From: CAZOWM01 sp964583615
GTDB lineage: Bacteria; Spirochaetota; B62-G9; DRHN01
Assembly (NCBI GenBank): GCA_964583615.1
Contig: CAZOWM010000046.1
Coordinates: forward strand, 1 to 28,261
Direction: 5' to 3'
DNA: 28,261 nucleotides
Shown: piece after piece, positions 14,816 through 22,934 of the stretch
Layout of the letters: each line of letters begins with the position of its first letter
How positions within the stretch are numbered: the first letter of the stretch is position 1
Made by a program: the position numbers and the translations under genes
Notes under the pieces: model-generated
What the model was told of the DNA's origin: nothing
Seen by the model: the letters and a program-made list of their open reading frames with translations, nothing else
The model's database searches: none

Positions 14816-16366
14816 ATGGCACGATATTACATCGGGTACGACTGCGGTACAATGGGTACAAAGGTTGCGATCTACGCTGATGACTCGACGCTGGTAGCAG
14901 AAGCCTACCGCCCGCACGAGATAAAATACCCGAAACCGGGCTGGGCGGAAATGGAACCTGAACAGTTCTATCATGTGGTGACTGAGTGTATACGGGAGTG
15001 TATGCACACGAGCAAGATAGATCCCAAAGGTGTACGAGGTATTTCCTGCAGCGGTATCATCTGCGGGTTTTTACCTATCGACGACAACTGGAAACCGGTG
15101 GGCCCCTATATTCCATATCTCGACGGAAGGGCAAAAAGGGAGGCAAAGCACGTTTCTGAAAATCTCGACCCTCTGTGGGCGGAAGAAAGCGGCAATGCCG
15201 ATATCGGCAGTTATATGCCGCCCATGTTCTGCAAATGGCTTCTGAATAATAACAGTGATTTTCGAAAGAAAACAAAGAAACTGGTGACAGGGGCTCATTA
15301 CGTGATGGGGAAACTGGGCGGTCTCAAGGCGAAAGACGCGTTTATCGACTACGCCCATATGTCCGGATGGGTTATAGGGTTTGATGCACGCAAAAGGGAC
15401 TGGTCGGAAAAACAGATGGAGCTCCTGGAAATTCCCTATGAAATACTTCCAAAGTCAAAGAAACCCTGGGATGTGGTCGGAACCCTTACACGTGAGGAGG
15501 CGGAAAAAACCGGTCTTCGAGAAGGGATCCCACTTGTTGCGGGTGCAGGGGACATCATGCAGTCCAATTTAGGATCTGGAGTCATCGATACTGGTATGTG
15601 CTCCGATGTTGCGGGAACAGCATCGATATTTACCTTTGCCGTCCCGGATTTCAGACGGGAGGTAACGGAGAAGAAGGTAATCATCAATGCCATGGCGACA
15701 TTTGAGGACCATTACATGTACTGGAGCTTTATCCCAGCAGGAGGGTTGAGTCTCCGATGGTTCAGGGATGAGGTTCTCATGCAGAAAGGGGACGAGGAGT
15801 TTTACGAGCGTATGAACAAGCGTGCGGAAAAGACACCAATCGGAGCGGAGTACTCGCTCTTCTTCCCGTTTCTTCAGGGGAGAAGCTCACCTGCGTGGCC
15901 GAACGCTAGTGCAGCATGGGTCGGCCTCTACGGATCCAACAATTCTGCGACGCTCTGGCGATCGATACTTGAGTCGATTGCATTCGAGTACCTTTCCTAC
16001 GTTGAAATCCTGCGCAGTGTGGGCATTCAGCTCAAACGGGTTGTCGGTACAGGGGGAGGAAGCAAGGGTGCGTTCTGGAACCAGATCAAGTCGGATATAC
16101 TCAATGCTCCTTATGTGACACTCCAGAGGACTGAAGGAGCGGTTCTCGGAAACGCGCTCCTCGCGGCGTATGGTGTTGGAGACATCAAAGACCTGAAGAA
16201 AACAATCTCTCAGTGGGTAAAGGTGAAAAACACTTTCTCGCCGATCAAAAAGAACAATGAAATGTACATGAAAATATACAGAATGCGGGAGAAGATCCTC
16301 AACGGCCCCCTGTATGAGATATTCGACATGATCCAGGAGCTTCACACAATTCAGGTAACGGATTAA
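14816..16366 (+). CDS. FGGY-family carbohydrate kinase (first of a tandem pair)
   Basis: A 516-residue cytoplasmic sugar kinase of the xylulokinase/ribulokinase superfamily. Phosphate loop YDCGTMGTK at 8-16; the conserved PKPGWAEMEP stretch at 39-48; the catalytic base Asp is D246 in LVAGAGDIMQ; the C-terminal adenosine loop is GTGGGSKGAFWNQIKSDI. The substrate-side strand reads SCSGIICGFLPID, unlike the second kinase (SSQRGTFVPVD), so the two probably act on different substrates. Its ribosome site GAAGGGGGAG is strong. It opens the catabolic operon behind operator C and is followed 42 bases later by the second kinase. The substrate is unknown; pentuloses, tetritols and branched sugars are all possible for this superfamily. 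Confidence 0.92.
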   Translation: MARYYIGYDCGTMGTKVAIYADDSTLVAEAYRPHEIKYPKPGWAEMEPEQFYHVVTECIRECMHTSKIDPKGVRGISCSGIICGFLPIDDNWKPVGPYIPYLDGRAKREAKHVSENLDPLWAEESGNADIGSYMPPMFCKWLLNNNSDFRKKTKKLVTGAHYVMGKLGGLKAKDAFIDYAHMSGWVIGFDARKRDWSEKQMELLEIPYEILPKSKKPWDVVGTLTREEAEKTGLREGIPLVAGAGDIMQSNLGSGVIDTGMCSDVAGTASIFTFAVPDFRREVTEKKVIINAMATFEDHYMYWSFIPAGGLSLRWFRDEVLMQKGDEEFYERMNKRAEKTPIGAEYSLFFPFLQGRSSPAWPNASAAWVGLYGSNNSATLWRSILESIAFEYLSYVEILRSVGIQLKRVVGTGGGSKGAFWNQIKSDILNAPYVTLQRTEGAVLGNALLAAYGVGDIKDLKKTISQWVKVKNTFSPIKKNNEMYMKIYRMREKILNGPLYEIFDMIQELHTIQVTD

Positions 16367-16408
16367 TGGAAAGCTGCATGGCGGTAAAACAGTGGAAAGG
16401 AGATGCGT

Positions 16409-17971
16409 ATGGCTGAGGAAATATACCTTGCTGGTCTTGACATCGGCACCACAGGGGTAAAAGCCCTGATTACCACCACGAATGGAAAGATTTTGGGAAT
16501 GGCCTACCGGGAGTATCCGTGCGTGTTTCCCTACCCGGGTTGGGTAGAGCAGGATGTTTCCCTCATGTGGGAAAAGATTTGTGAAGCCACAAAAGAGGTT
16601 ATTTCGAAAACAGGAGTACCAGCCAGGAGCATCAAGTCTCTGGGGATATCGAGCCAGAGGGGCACTTTCGTCCCTGTCGACAAACACATCGAACCTCTCA
16701 TGGCATCCATCGTCTGGTCGGACGCACGTGCCGATCAGGCACTCCAGTGGATCAAGAGGGAGATCGGCGAAGAAACCTATCACCAGATATCAGGCGTGCC
16801 TCTTTCCAGTATGTGGTCATATTCCAAGATGAAGTGGTACATAGACAACGCCAAGGATCTCTGGCAAAAAACCTTTAAATTTTTGAACGGACAGGAGTAC
16901 TTTCTGTACAAGCTCGGCGCAGAAGATTTGAGCACGGATCCTGCCTCGATCACCCTGAACGGCATGCTCGATATCGACAATCTGGACTGGTCCCGGAGTC
17001 TTTGCGAGCGGATCGGGCTTCCTATGGAAAAACTTCCGGCAATGGGAACACCTTCCCGACAGGTGGGTACGGTTTCAAAGAAGGCGTCTGAAGAAACTGG
17101 GTTTGCTACGGGAATGCCCATTGCCATAGGGGCAGGGGATCAGCAGTGTGCCGCAGTCGGAGCGGGCATTGTGAAAGAGGGAATGGTGGAGATCACTATA
17201 GGGACCGCGATGGTTATGGTTGCGCACATAGACTCGAGAAAAAAAGACGAGAAGCGCCAGGTGCTTATGGGCGGATCAGGAATTCCCCACAAATGGGACA
17301 TGGAAGGCCTCACTTTCACAGCAGGAGCGGCTCTCAAGTGGTGGCGGGACGTCTATGCACAGAGTGAACGAAATGCAGCAACAGAGCTCGATCTTGATGT
17401 ATACGACATTATCACCCTTGAGGCATCGAAAAGTCCTGTGGGAAGCAAGGGTTTTCTTTTCTTTCCGTGCTTCCAGGGCCAGCAGACGCCGACATATCAT
17501 GATCAGGCAAGAGGTGGAACGCTCGGGCTCTCGTTTATCCACGACAGAAAAGACATGGCACGAGCCATTCTCGAGGGAGTGGCATTCGAGACGAAGATGG
17601 TTATCAGCGCGATGGAAGAGGTTTTAGGAAAGCCGTTCGACGTGCTGAGGCTTTCCGGGGGAGGTTCAAAATCTGATCTCTGGAATCGCATTCAGGCTGA
17701 TATTTACGGAAGATCGGTTGAGCGTTTGGGAGTTTCGGAGTGCACAACTCTTGGGGCAACCATCCTCGGTGCAGCAGGGTGCGGGATATTTCCGTCGGTG
17801 GAAGAGGGCGTTGCAGAAATGGTGCATCCCCGCGACAAGATTGATCCCGATGAAAAGAATAATGAACTCTATGAAGAGCAGTTTGAAATATTCAGAGATG
17901 CATTCCATGCTCTCCTGAACAATGGAGTATATGAAAAGCTTGCCTCGTTCCAGAAAAAACACTGGGGGTAA
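16409..17971 (+). CDS. FGGY-family carbohydrate kinase (second of a tandem pair)
   Basis: A 520-residue kinase of the same superfamily as its upstream neighbour, but clearly diverged from it. Phosphate loop LDIGTTGVK at 10-18; YPGWVEQDVSLMW near 42-54; SSQRGTFVPVD near 81-91, somewhat glycerol-kinase-like; catalytic D244 in AIGAGDQQCA; the adenosine loop is SGGGSKSDLWNRIQADI. ATG 16409 is chosen rather than the ATG at 16403, because AAAGGAG ends at 16402, directly against the earlier ATG but six bases before this one. It abuts the carbon-nitrogen hydrolase gene, with two bases between stop and start, so the two are tightly coupled. Confidence 0.93.
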   Translation: MAEEIYLAGLDIGTTGVKALITTTNGKILGMAYREYPCVFPYPGWVEQDVSLMWEKICEATKEVISKTGVPARSIKSLGISSQRGTFVPVDKHIEPLMASIVWSDARADQALQWIKREIGEETYHQISGVPLSSMWSYSKMKWYIDNAKDLWQKTFKFLNGQEYFLYKLGAEDLSTDPASITLNGMLDIDNLDWSRSLCERIGLPMEKLPAMGTPSRQVGTVSKKASEETGFATGMPIAIGAGDQQCAAVGAGIVKEGMVEITIGTAMVMVAHIDSRKKDEKRQVLMGGSGIPHKWDMEGLTFTAGAALKWWRDVYAQSERNAATELDLDVYDIITLEASKSPVGSKGFLFFPCFQGQQTPTYHDQARGGTLGLSFIHDRKDMARAILEGVAFETKMVISAMEEVLGKPFDVLRLSGGGSKSDLWNRIQADIYGRSVERLGVSECTTLGATILGAAGCGIFPSVEEGVAEMVHPRDKIDPDEKNNELYEEQFEIFRDAFHALLNNGVYEKLASFQKKHWG

Positions 17972-17973
17972 AG

Positions 17974-18714
17974 ATGAAGATTGGTGTTGCACAGATGGAC
18001 CTCTCTGAGGTACTGCAGAAAAATCTCAAGAAGATACATGAATTTGTGAATGAAGCGCTCGACAAAGAAATTGAGGTTCTGGCTTTTCCGGAGACCGCCC
18101 TCACAGGCTACATCTATAAAGGTTTCCATGATGTGGATTACAGTGAGATCGAGTATTCGCTCGCGAACATTCAAACCTCACTGAGGGGGAGCACCTTGTG
18201 TGTCATTGTGGGCACGCCGATGAAGGTCGACGGTCACGTCTTCAACAGCGCTGTCGTGCTCTTTCCAGACGGCAAACGGGCAGTTTATCACAAGAAGTTC
18301 CTGACGGATTATGAGCAGGAGTATTTCGAGCACGGTGAGAAAGAAATCACGTTTGAACACCTGAATACAACGTTCGGTATACTCGTGTGCAGGGACCAAA
18401 ACAGTCCAGAGCATGCGGGAAAACTCAAAAGAATGGGGGCGGTTGCACTGTTTATCTGCAGTGCTCATTACTACAATCTCATAGAATCAAGGTTGAAACT
18501 GGAAAAAAACATCGCATTACCAGTGGCTCGTGCATACGAGAACAATGTATATTTGTTTAAGTCGAATGCTGTTGGGACTATTCAGGGAAAGATCAGCTAC
18601 GGAAACAGTATGATCGTTGATCCGAATGGAATTGTTGTTCTGAGAGGGGATGAGAGCTCTGAAAAGCTTCTCTGGTATGATGCACGGCTCGACAAAGAAA
18701 ATACACAATGGTGA
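17974..18714 (+). CDS. Carbon-nitrogen hydrolase (nitrilase superfamily amidase-like)
   Basis: A 246-residue protein with the complete nitrilase-superfamily triad: E40 in FPETALTGY, K107 in YHKKFL and C139 in LVCRDQNSPE. Such enzymes hydrolyse amides, carbamoyl compounds or, rarely, nitriles, through a thioester on the cysteine. The length fits the single-domain amidase branches. It begins two bases after the kinase stop and takes its ribosome site, GGGGG, from the end of that gene. An amide hydrolase in a sugar-phosphorylating operon suggests either a nitrogen-containing substrate (for example an amide-linked or N-carbamoylated sugar) or removal of a damaged by-product. The true substrate is unknown. 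Confidence 0.9.
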   Translation: MKIGVAQMDLSEVLQKNLKKIHEFVNEALDKEIEVLAFPETALTGYIYKGFHDVDYSEIEYSLANIQTSLRGSTLCVIVGTPMKVDGHVFNSAVVLFPDGKRAVYHKKFLTDYEQEYFEHGEKEITFEHLNTTFGILVCRDQNSPEHAGKLKRMGAVALFICSAHYYNLIESRLKLEKNIALPVARAYENNVYLFKSNAVGTIQGKISYGNSMIVDPNGIVVLRGDESSEKLLWYDARLDKENTQW

Positions 18715-18739
18715 GAACTATCGGCTGAGGAGCGTATAC

Positions 18740-19165
18740 ATGGTGAAATCGATGAATCATGTTGGTTTGAGTGTCGAAAACCTTGAAGAGTCGGTGAAAT
18801 TTTACACTGGAGTCATGGGGATGGAGATTGATTACAGGACGTACCATGAAGGAGAGGCAATCAGTGATGTTGTCGGCGTCGATAATGCGACCCTCGATAT
18901 CTGCGTGGTACGAAAGGGGAATTGCAGTATCGAGTTGATAGAGTACAATAACAAGGTTGAAGCAAAGGGTCACAAAAAGCAGAACGAACCGGGCCTCGTA
19001 CATATATCATTCGCTGTTGAGAACGTAGATGACATGTATGAGAAGATACGATCCCTCGGATATGATTTTTATTCAAAGCCCATGGTCACACGACCCGACG
19101 GCCCGAAGATCTGTTATTTCAAGGGCCCCGATAACGTTACAATGGAATTGTATGAAAAACAATAA
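18740..19165 (+). CDS. VOC-superfamily metalloenzyme (glyoxalase/epimerase-like)
   Basis: A 141-residue protein with two beta-alpha-beta-beta-beta modules of the vicinal-oxygen-chelate fold. The four expected metal ligands are present: H7 in MNHVGLSV, E65 in CSIELIEY, H88 in LVHISFAV and E136 in VTMELYE. Relatives include methylmalonyl-CoA epimerase, glyoxalase I and several isomerases and dioxygenases, so the reaction is open; epimerisation or isomerisation of an alpha-hydroxy or alpha-keto intermediate would fit a sugar pathway. The ATG at 18740 is chosen because GAGGAG lies seven bases before it; the frame is open back to 18650 but that overlaps the upstream gene. Sixteen bases separate it from the transaldolase gene. 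Confidence 0.88.
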   Translation: MVKSMNHVGLSVENLEESVKFYTGVMGMEIDYRTYHEGEAISDVVGVDNATLDICVVRKGNCSIELIEYNNKVEAKGHKKQNEPGLVHISFAVENVDDMYEKIRSLGYDFYSKPMVTRPDGPKICYFKGPDNVTMELYEKQ

Positions 19166-19180
19166 AACTGGAGGAATACA

Positions 19181-20392
19181 ATGAACGCAAAGAATGCACA
19201 AAACAACAAAAGCCCGATGCAAAGAATGGCTGCAACAAATGAGACGCTCGAGATATGGTGGGATTCTTCACCTCTCGTATTTGAGTCATGGAAAAAGGCG
19301 AGAATAAAGTCGAAACCGCTTTCAGAGAGACAGGATGAAGAAGATCTTCTCGACACATACTATATTTCCGACAAACCGATGGAGCAGCTGTTCAAGGGCG
19401 TGACCACTAACCCTCCTCTCTCCGGTGCGGTGGTCAAGGACGATCCTGGATTCTGGAGTGAATGGGTCATTGAACAGAAACGAAAACATCCAAAAGCCGC
19501 GGATCACGAAATATGGTGGGCAACATACAAGGAGATAGTCAAACGCGGTGCCGAAAAATATCTCGGTGTGTTCAGGCAGTCCGGTTTTAAATATGGCTAT
19601 ATCTCAGGTCAGGTAGATCCTCGCGACTATGAAAACGAAGAGGCCATGACAAAGCAGGCACTCGAGCTTGCTGCGCTGAGCTCCAATGTAATGATAAAAA
19701 TACCGGGAACCGAGCAGGGTGTGCGTATCCTAAAGTTCCTCACGAGCAAGGGAATCGCAACGAACTGTACGCTGGCCTTTATAATGCCGCAGTTTGCCGC
19801 GGTTGCAAATGCCGTAAAAGAGGGGTATGAGATCGCCAAGAAAAACGGTGTCGATCTGAAACACTGGCGAAGCGTGATCACTTCGATGTCTGCACGTTAT
19901 GAGGAGCTCGGTGACCTCGACAAGGAATCTGAAAAGATCGGAATCGAACTTACGGAAGCGGAAAAGCGGTGGGCGAGCATCGCGATATTTAAAAAAGCTT
20001 TGCACTACGTCAAGGACAATGGGTTTCCGAGCAAGATGCTCATCTGCTCGATGCGCCTGGGGCCCGTGGTGAACGGCAAAAAGGAGAACTGGCATTTCGA
20101 GAAGCTTGGGGGAGCGAATGCAGTGTTTACCTGTCCACCAAAGTATATCAATCAGGTCGACGAATACACGGACATCGAATTCGATCCCGACGCATGGAAA
20201 GAACCGGTTCCAGAAGAAGTGATTGAAAAACTCAACAAGTTTCAGTTTTTCAGGGAGGCCTACGATCCGAACGGACTGGAGCCTCCGCAGTTCAATACCC
20301 ATTCCTGCACCGTGGCAACTGCCCAGTCTTTCAGCAAGGCAACGAATGAAATGGAGAGTTTTGTTGTCGAATCCCTGAAGAACTATGCGTAA
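19181..20392 (+). CDS. Transaldolase-family protein
   Basis: A 403-residue class I aldolase-type TIM-barrel protein. The Schiff-base lysine is K173 in NVMIKIPGT. Further marks are the aspartate in WWDSS (D28), the TTNPPLS strand at 75-81 and NCT at 196-198, matching the Asn and Thr of TalB's NLT. The position equivalent to the catalytic glutamate of transaldolase B (SxEVD) appears to be glutamine here (Q144 in ISGQVDPR), as in fructose-6-phosphate aldolase. It is longer than TalB (about 317 residues), with extra material near 85-125 and at the C-terminus. GGAGG lies before the ATG. In context it probably splits or joins a phosphorylated ketose made by the kinases. Confidence 0.88.
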   Translation: MNAKNAQNNKSPMQRMAATNETLEIWWDSSPLVFESWKKARIKSKPLSERQDEEDLLDTYYISDKPMEQLFKGVTTNPPLSGAVVKDDPGFWSEWVIEQKRKHPKAADHEIWWATYKEIVKRGAEKYLGVFRQSGFKYGYISGQVDPRDYENEEAMTKQALELAALSSNVMIKIPGTEQGVRILKFLTSKGIATNCTLAFIMPQFAAVANAVKEGYEIAKKNGVDLKHWRSVITSMSARYEELGDLDKESEKIGIELTEAEKRWASIAIFKKALHYVKDNGFPSKMLICSMRLGPVVNGKKENWHFEKLGGANAVFTCPPKYINQVDEYTDIEFDPDAWKEPVPEEVIEKLNKFQFFREAYDPNGLEPPQFNTHSCTVATAQSFSKATNEMESFVVESLKNYA

Positions 20393-20423
20393 GAAGCAGA
20401 ATAAATTTTGAAAGGATTTACCA

Positions 20424-22729
20424 ATGAAAGCAATAGATGTTATTCCCTGCGATCATGAGAGAAGCCTGACATTGTCTTTTCCTGATATTCCTATATTTCA
20501 AAAGGATCTCATACTCAAGGGAGAGTTAGAAAAAGGTACTATTACGAAAGAGTTTTCACTGCTTCTGCTGCAGGGGATGCTCTTTCAGAGGGCGTTTGAG
20601 TTCACGGTCCGTGATCTCGAAAACAAAAGCCTCGTCCCTCATGATGGATATGTGTTCAGGGGCTCGACCCACCTCAGCTACGGTCAGGAAGCTGCACAGG
20701 TGGGGGCCATGTGCGCCCTGGAAAGAGAGGACTACATTACCGCTCATCACCGCGCACACGGACACTGTATCGCAAAGGGTTTGTTTGCGTATTACGCTAT
20801 GAACGAAGAAGAGCTGAAGGAAGTGCTCAGAACTGCAGCGCAGAACAAGTTCAATACCGACAAGTACGACAACACGCTCGATGCTGTCATTGATTATCAT
20901 CTCTACAGGATGATGGCGGAGGTGCTCGGTAAAGAGGCCGGGTATTGTAAAGGCCGTGGAGGAGGAATGCATGTGGCTGATTTCTCCGTCGGGAACCTCG
21001 GAGCGAATGCAATTGTCGGAGGCGGTCTGGGAATTGCTACAGGAGCTGCACTTGCAGTGGCGAAACAGAAGGAAAACAGAGTGGTTCTCTGCGCAATCGG
21101 AGATGGTGCAATGAACAACGGTATTGCGCACGAGTCGATGAACTTTGCCACAATGGCTCAGTTCGAGCACGGCCTCCCCATCATTTTCTATGTGGAGAAC
21201 AACCAGTACGGCTACACCGGTCAGCAGAAGGGTGAAGTGACTGGAATCGACTATCTTTCGCAGAGAGGGCTGGGGTATAATACGATCGGCATGCATGCAG
21301 AGACAATCTGCGGAATGAATGTATTGAACGTGCGCGATTCCATACTTAAAGCCAAGGAGCTCTGCCTGAAAGGAGAGGGGCCGGTGCTGGTTGAATCCAA
21401 CACGTACAGGTACTGGGGGCACAACTTCAAGGACAAGGGAAACCTCTACAGAACCGCAGAGGAACGGCAGCACTGGCAGGGGCACGACCCGGTCGAGTGG
21501 TTTAAGAAACAGCTTGACGAATGCGGAATCATGCAAACGGATGAGGCGGATGCCTTGTGGGAAGCATCATACAAGAAGATGCACGAACTGACCGTTCTCG
21601 CCGCAAACAGCAAAGATCCTGAGATAAAGGACATCATGTACGGTGTGTTCTCTGATACGAACTCCAGTGATATCGGCGACGAATACAAAACAGTAAACAT
21701 CCTCAAGAAACCGCGGCGCATTCCCCGTGACAGCGAAGGAAAGATACTTGCGCGGCACGCGGTTCTCGAGGCGCTTACCGAAGAGATGATCCGTGACAGA
21801 CGGGTTGTTGTCTGGGGGGAGGATATAGCGGAACAGGGAGGTGCCTACCAGGCAACGCTCGGTCTGCTCGACACATTTGGAAGGGACAGAGTGTTCAATA
21901 CAGCGATTTCGGAGTCAGCAATAATCGGAACCGGAGTCGGCGCTGCGATGGTCGGCTTACGGCCAGTAGTGGAGCTGATGTATATCGACTTTGTGCTTCA
22001 GGCTATGGATCAGGTAGGAAACCAGGCAGCAAAGGCGAGGTTCATGTTTGGTGGACAGAGTGCGATTCCCCTTACGATTCGTGCCACCGTTGGCGGAGGA
22101 AAGGGGTATGCAGGGCAGCACGCGCAGAGTCTTGAATCCGTTATTGCGCACTTCCCTGGAATCAAGGTGGTGATGCCATCAAACGCGTACGACATGAAGG
22201 GGCTCCTCAAAACCGCCATCCGTGATGATAATCCGGTCTTTTTCATCGAGCACCAGATGGTGTACCTGCAAAAAGACGTTGTCCCTGCGGATGAGGACTA
22301 CACAGTGCCGTTCGGTAAAGCCCGGGTTCTAAGGGAAGGAAAAGACATTACCGTGATTGCACTTTCCAACATGGTCAGCAGGACGCTCGAAGCAGCNNNN
22401 NNNNNNCGGATATCATGGAAAAAGAGGATGGGGTACAGGTCGAGGTTGTTGATCCAAGAACACTCGTTCCCCTGGACGTGGAAACCATGGGTCAGTCTGT
22501 AAACAAAACGGGCAGGGCTGCGATCGTGCTTCAGGCGTATTACACGGCGAGCTTTGCGAGCCACATATCTCATGAAGTTACACGAGCCAGCTTCAAGCAC
22601 ATGAAGGCCCCGGTTCGGATTATTTCGAGCTATGACATAACCCCGCCCATGGCGCATCCGCTCGAGCAGGAGAATATGCCGACTCCTGAGAGAATCGTCC
22701 GAAGCATTCGGGAAACACTAAAAGAATAG
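20424..22729 (+). CDS. Fused alpha/beta E1 thiamine-diphosphate dehydrogenase-type enzyme (interrupted by assembly gap)
   Basis: A protein of about 768 residues joining the alpha and beta subunits of a 2-oxoacid/acetoin-dehydrogenase-type E1 in one chain. The alpha part (about 1-415) contains GRGGGMHVAD near 178 and the ThDP motif beginning GDGAMNNG at 226 and ending ENN at 258-260. The beta part (from about 430) has VVVWGEDIAEQGGAYQ, NTAISESAIIGTGVGAAM and, after the gap, the C-terminal domain VVDPRTLVPLD to RSIRETLKE. A stretch near 121-160 looks like an insertion of roughly 40 residues relative to ordinary E1 alpha. Ten Ns at 22397-22406 shift the frame: the missing length must be 2 modulo 3 to keep the gene intact. 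No E2 or E3 gene is nearby. AAAGGA precedes the ATG. Confidence 0.88.
22397..22406. other. Assembly gap (10 N) inside the E1 gene
   Basis: Ten undetermined bases lie within the beta-subunit part. Homologous protein sequence continues on both sides but in different frames, so ten is a placeholder and not the true length. About four or five codons (8 or 11 bases) would match the usual spacing in this family. Confidence 0.95.
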
Positions 22730-22844
22730 AGCGAAGTCACCGGGGTAAATATGGCCTTTGTTGACACTTCAGATATGGAGCATGCGGTAAAAATTTCTTG
22801 AGAGCAGGCCGGTTGAGTGCATCCGCATGTACCAAGTTTTCTAT

Positions 22845-22890
22845 AAATCTTGTCTGACATTGGATTTCAATATGCCGGACAAGATTTTTT
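22845..22890 (+). terminator. Rho-independent terminator of the catabolic operon
   Basis: AATCTTGTCTG (22846-22856) pairs with CGGACAAGATT (22876-22886, one T-G pair), around a loop with its own ATTG/CAAT mini-stem, and ends in TTTTTT (22885-22890). It lies about 115 bases after the E1 stop. The 22730-22844 stretch before it shows no gene. Confidence 0.85.
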
Positions 22891-22934
22891 ATTGCGTGCT
22901 CGAATGTCTTTTTGTACTATAAGCTGAGAATAAT

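Noticed and set aside
15887..16783. 298-codon open frame on the minus strand across both kinase genes
   Set aside because: It covers the junction of two well-supported plus-strand genes and has no family resemblance.
20556..21536. 326-codon open frame on the minus strand
   Set aside because: Antisense to the E1 alpha region, which has intact ThDP motifs; no recognisable protein features.
14816..22729. Assignment of the operon to sulfoquinovose transaldolase, apiose or erythritol pathways
   Set aside because: The hallmark partners (sulfoquinovosidase and isomerase; branched-sugar isomerase; polyol dehydrogenases) are absent, and the amidase and VOC genes are unexplained by those routes.
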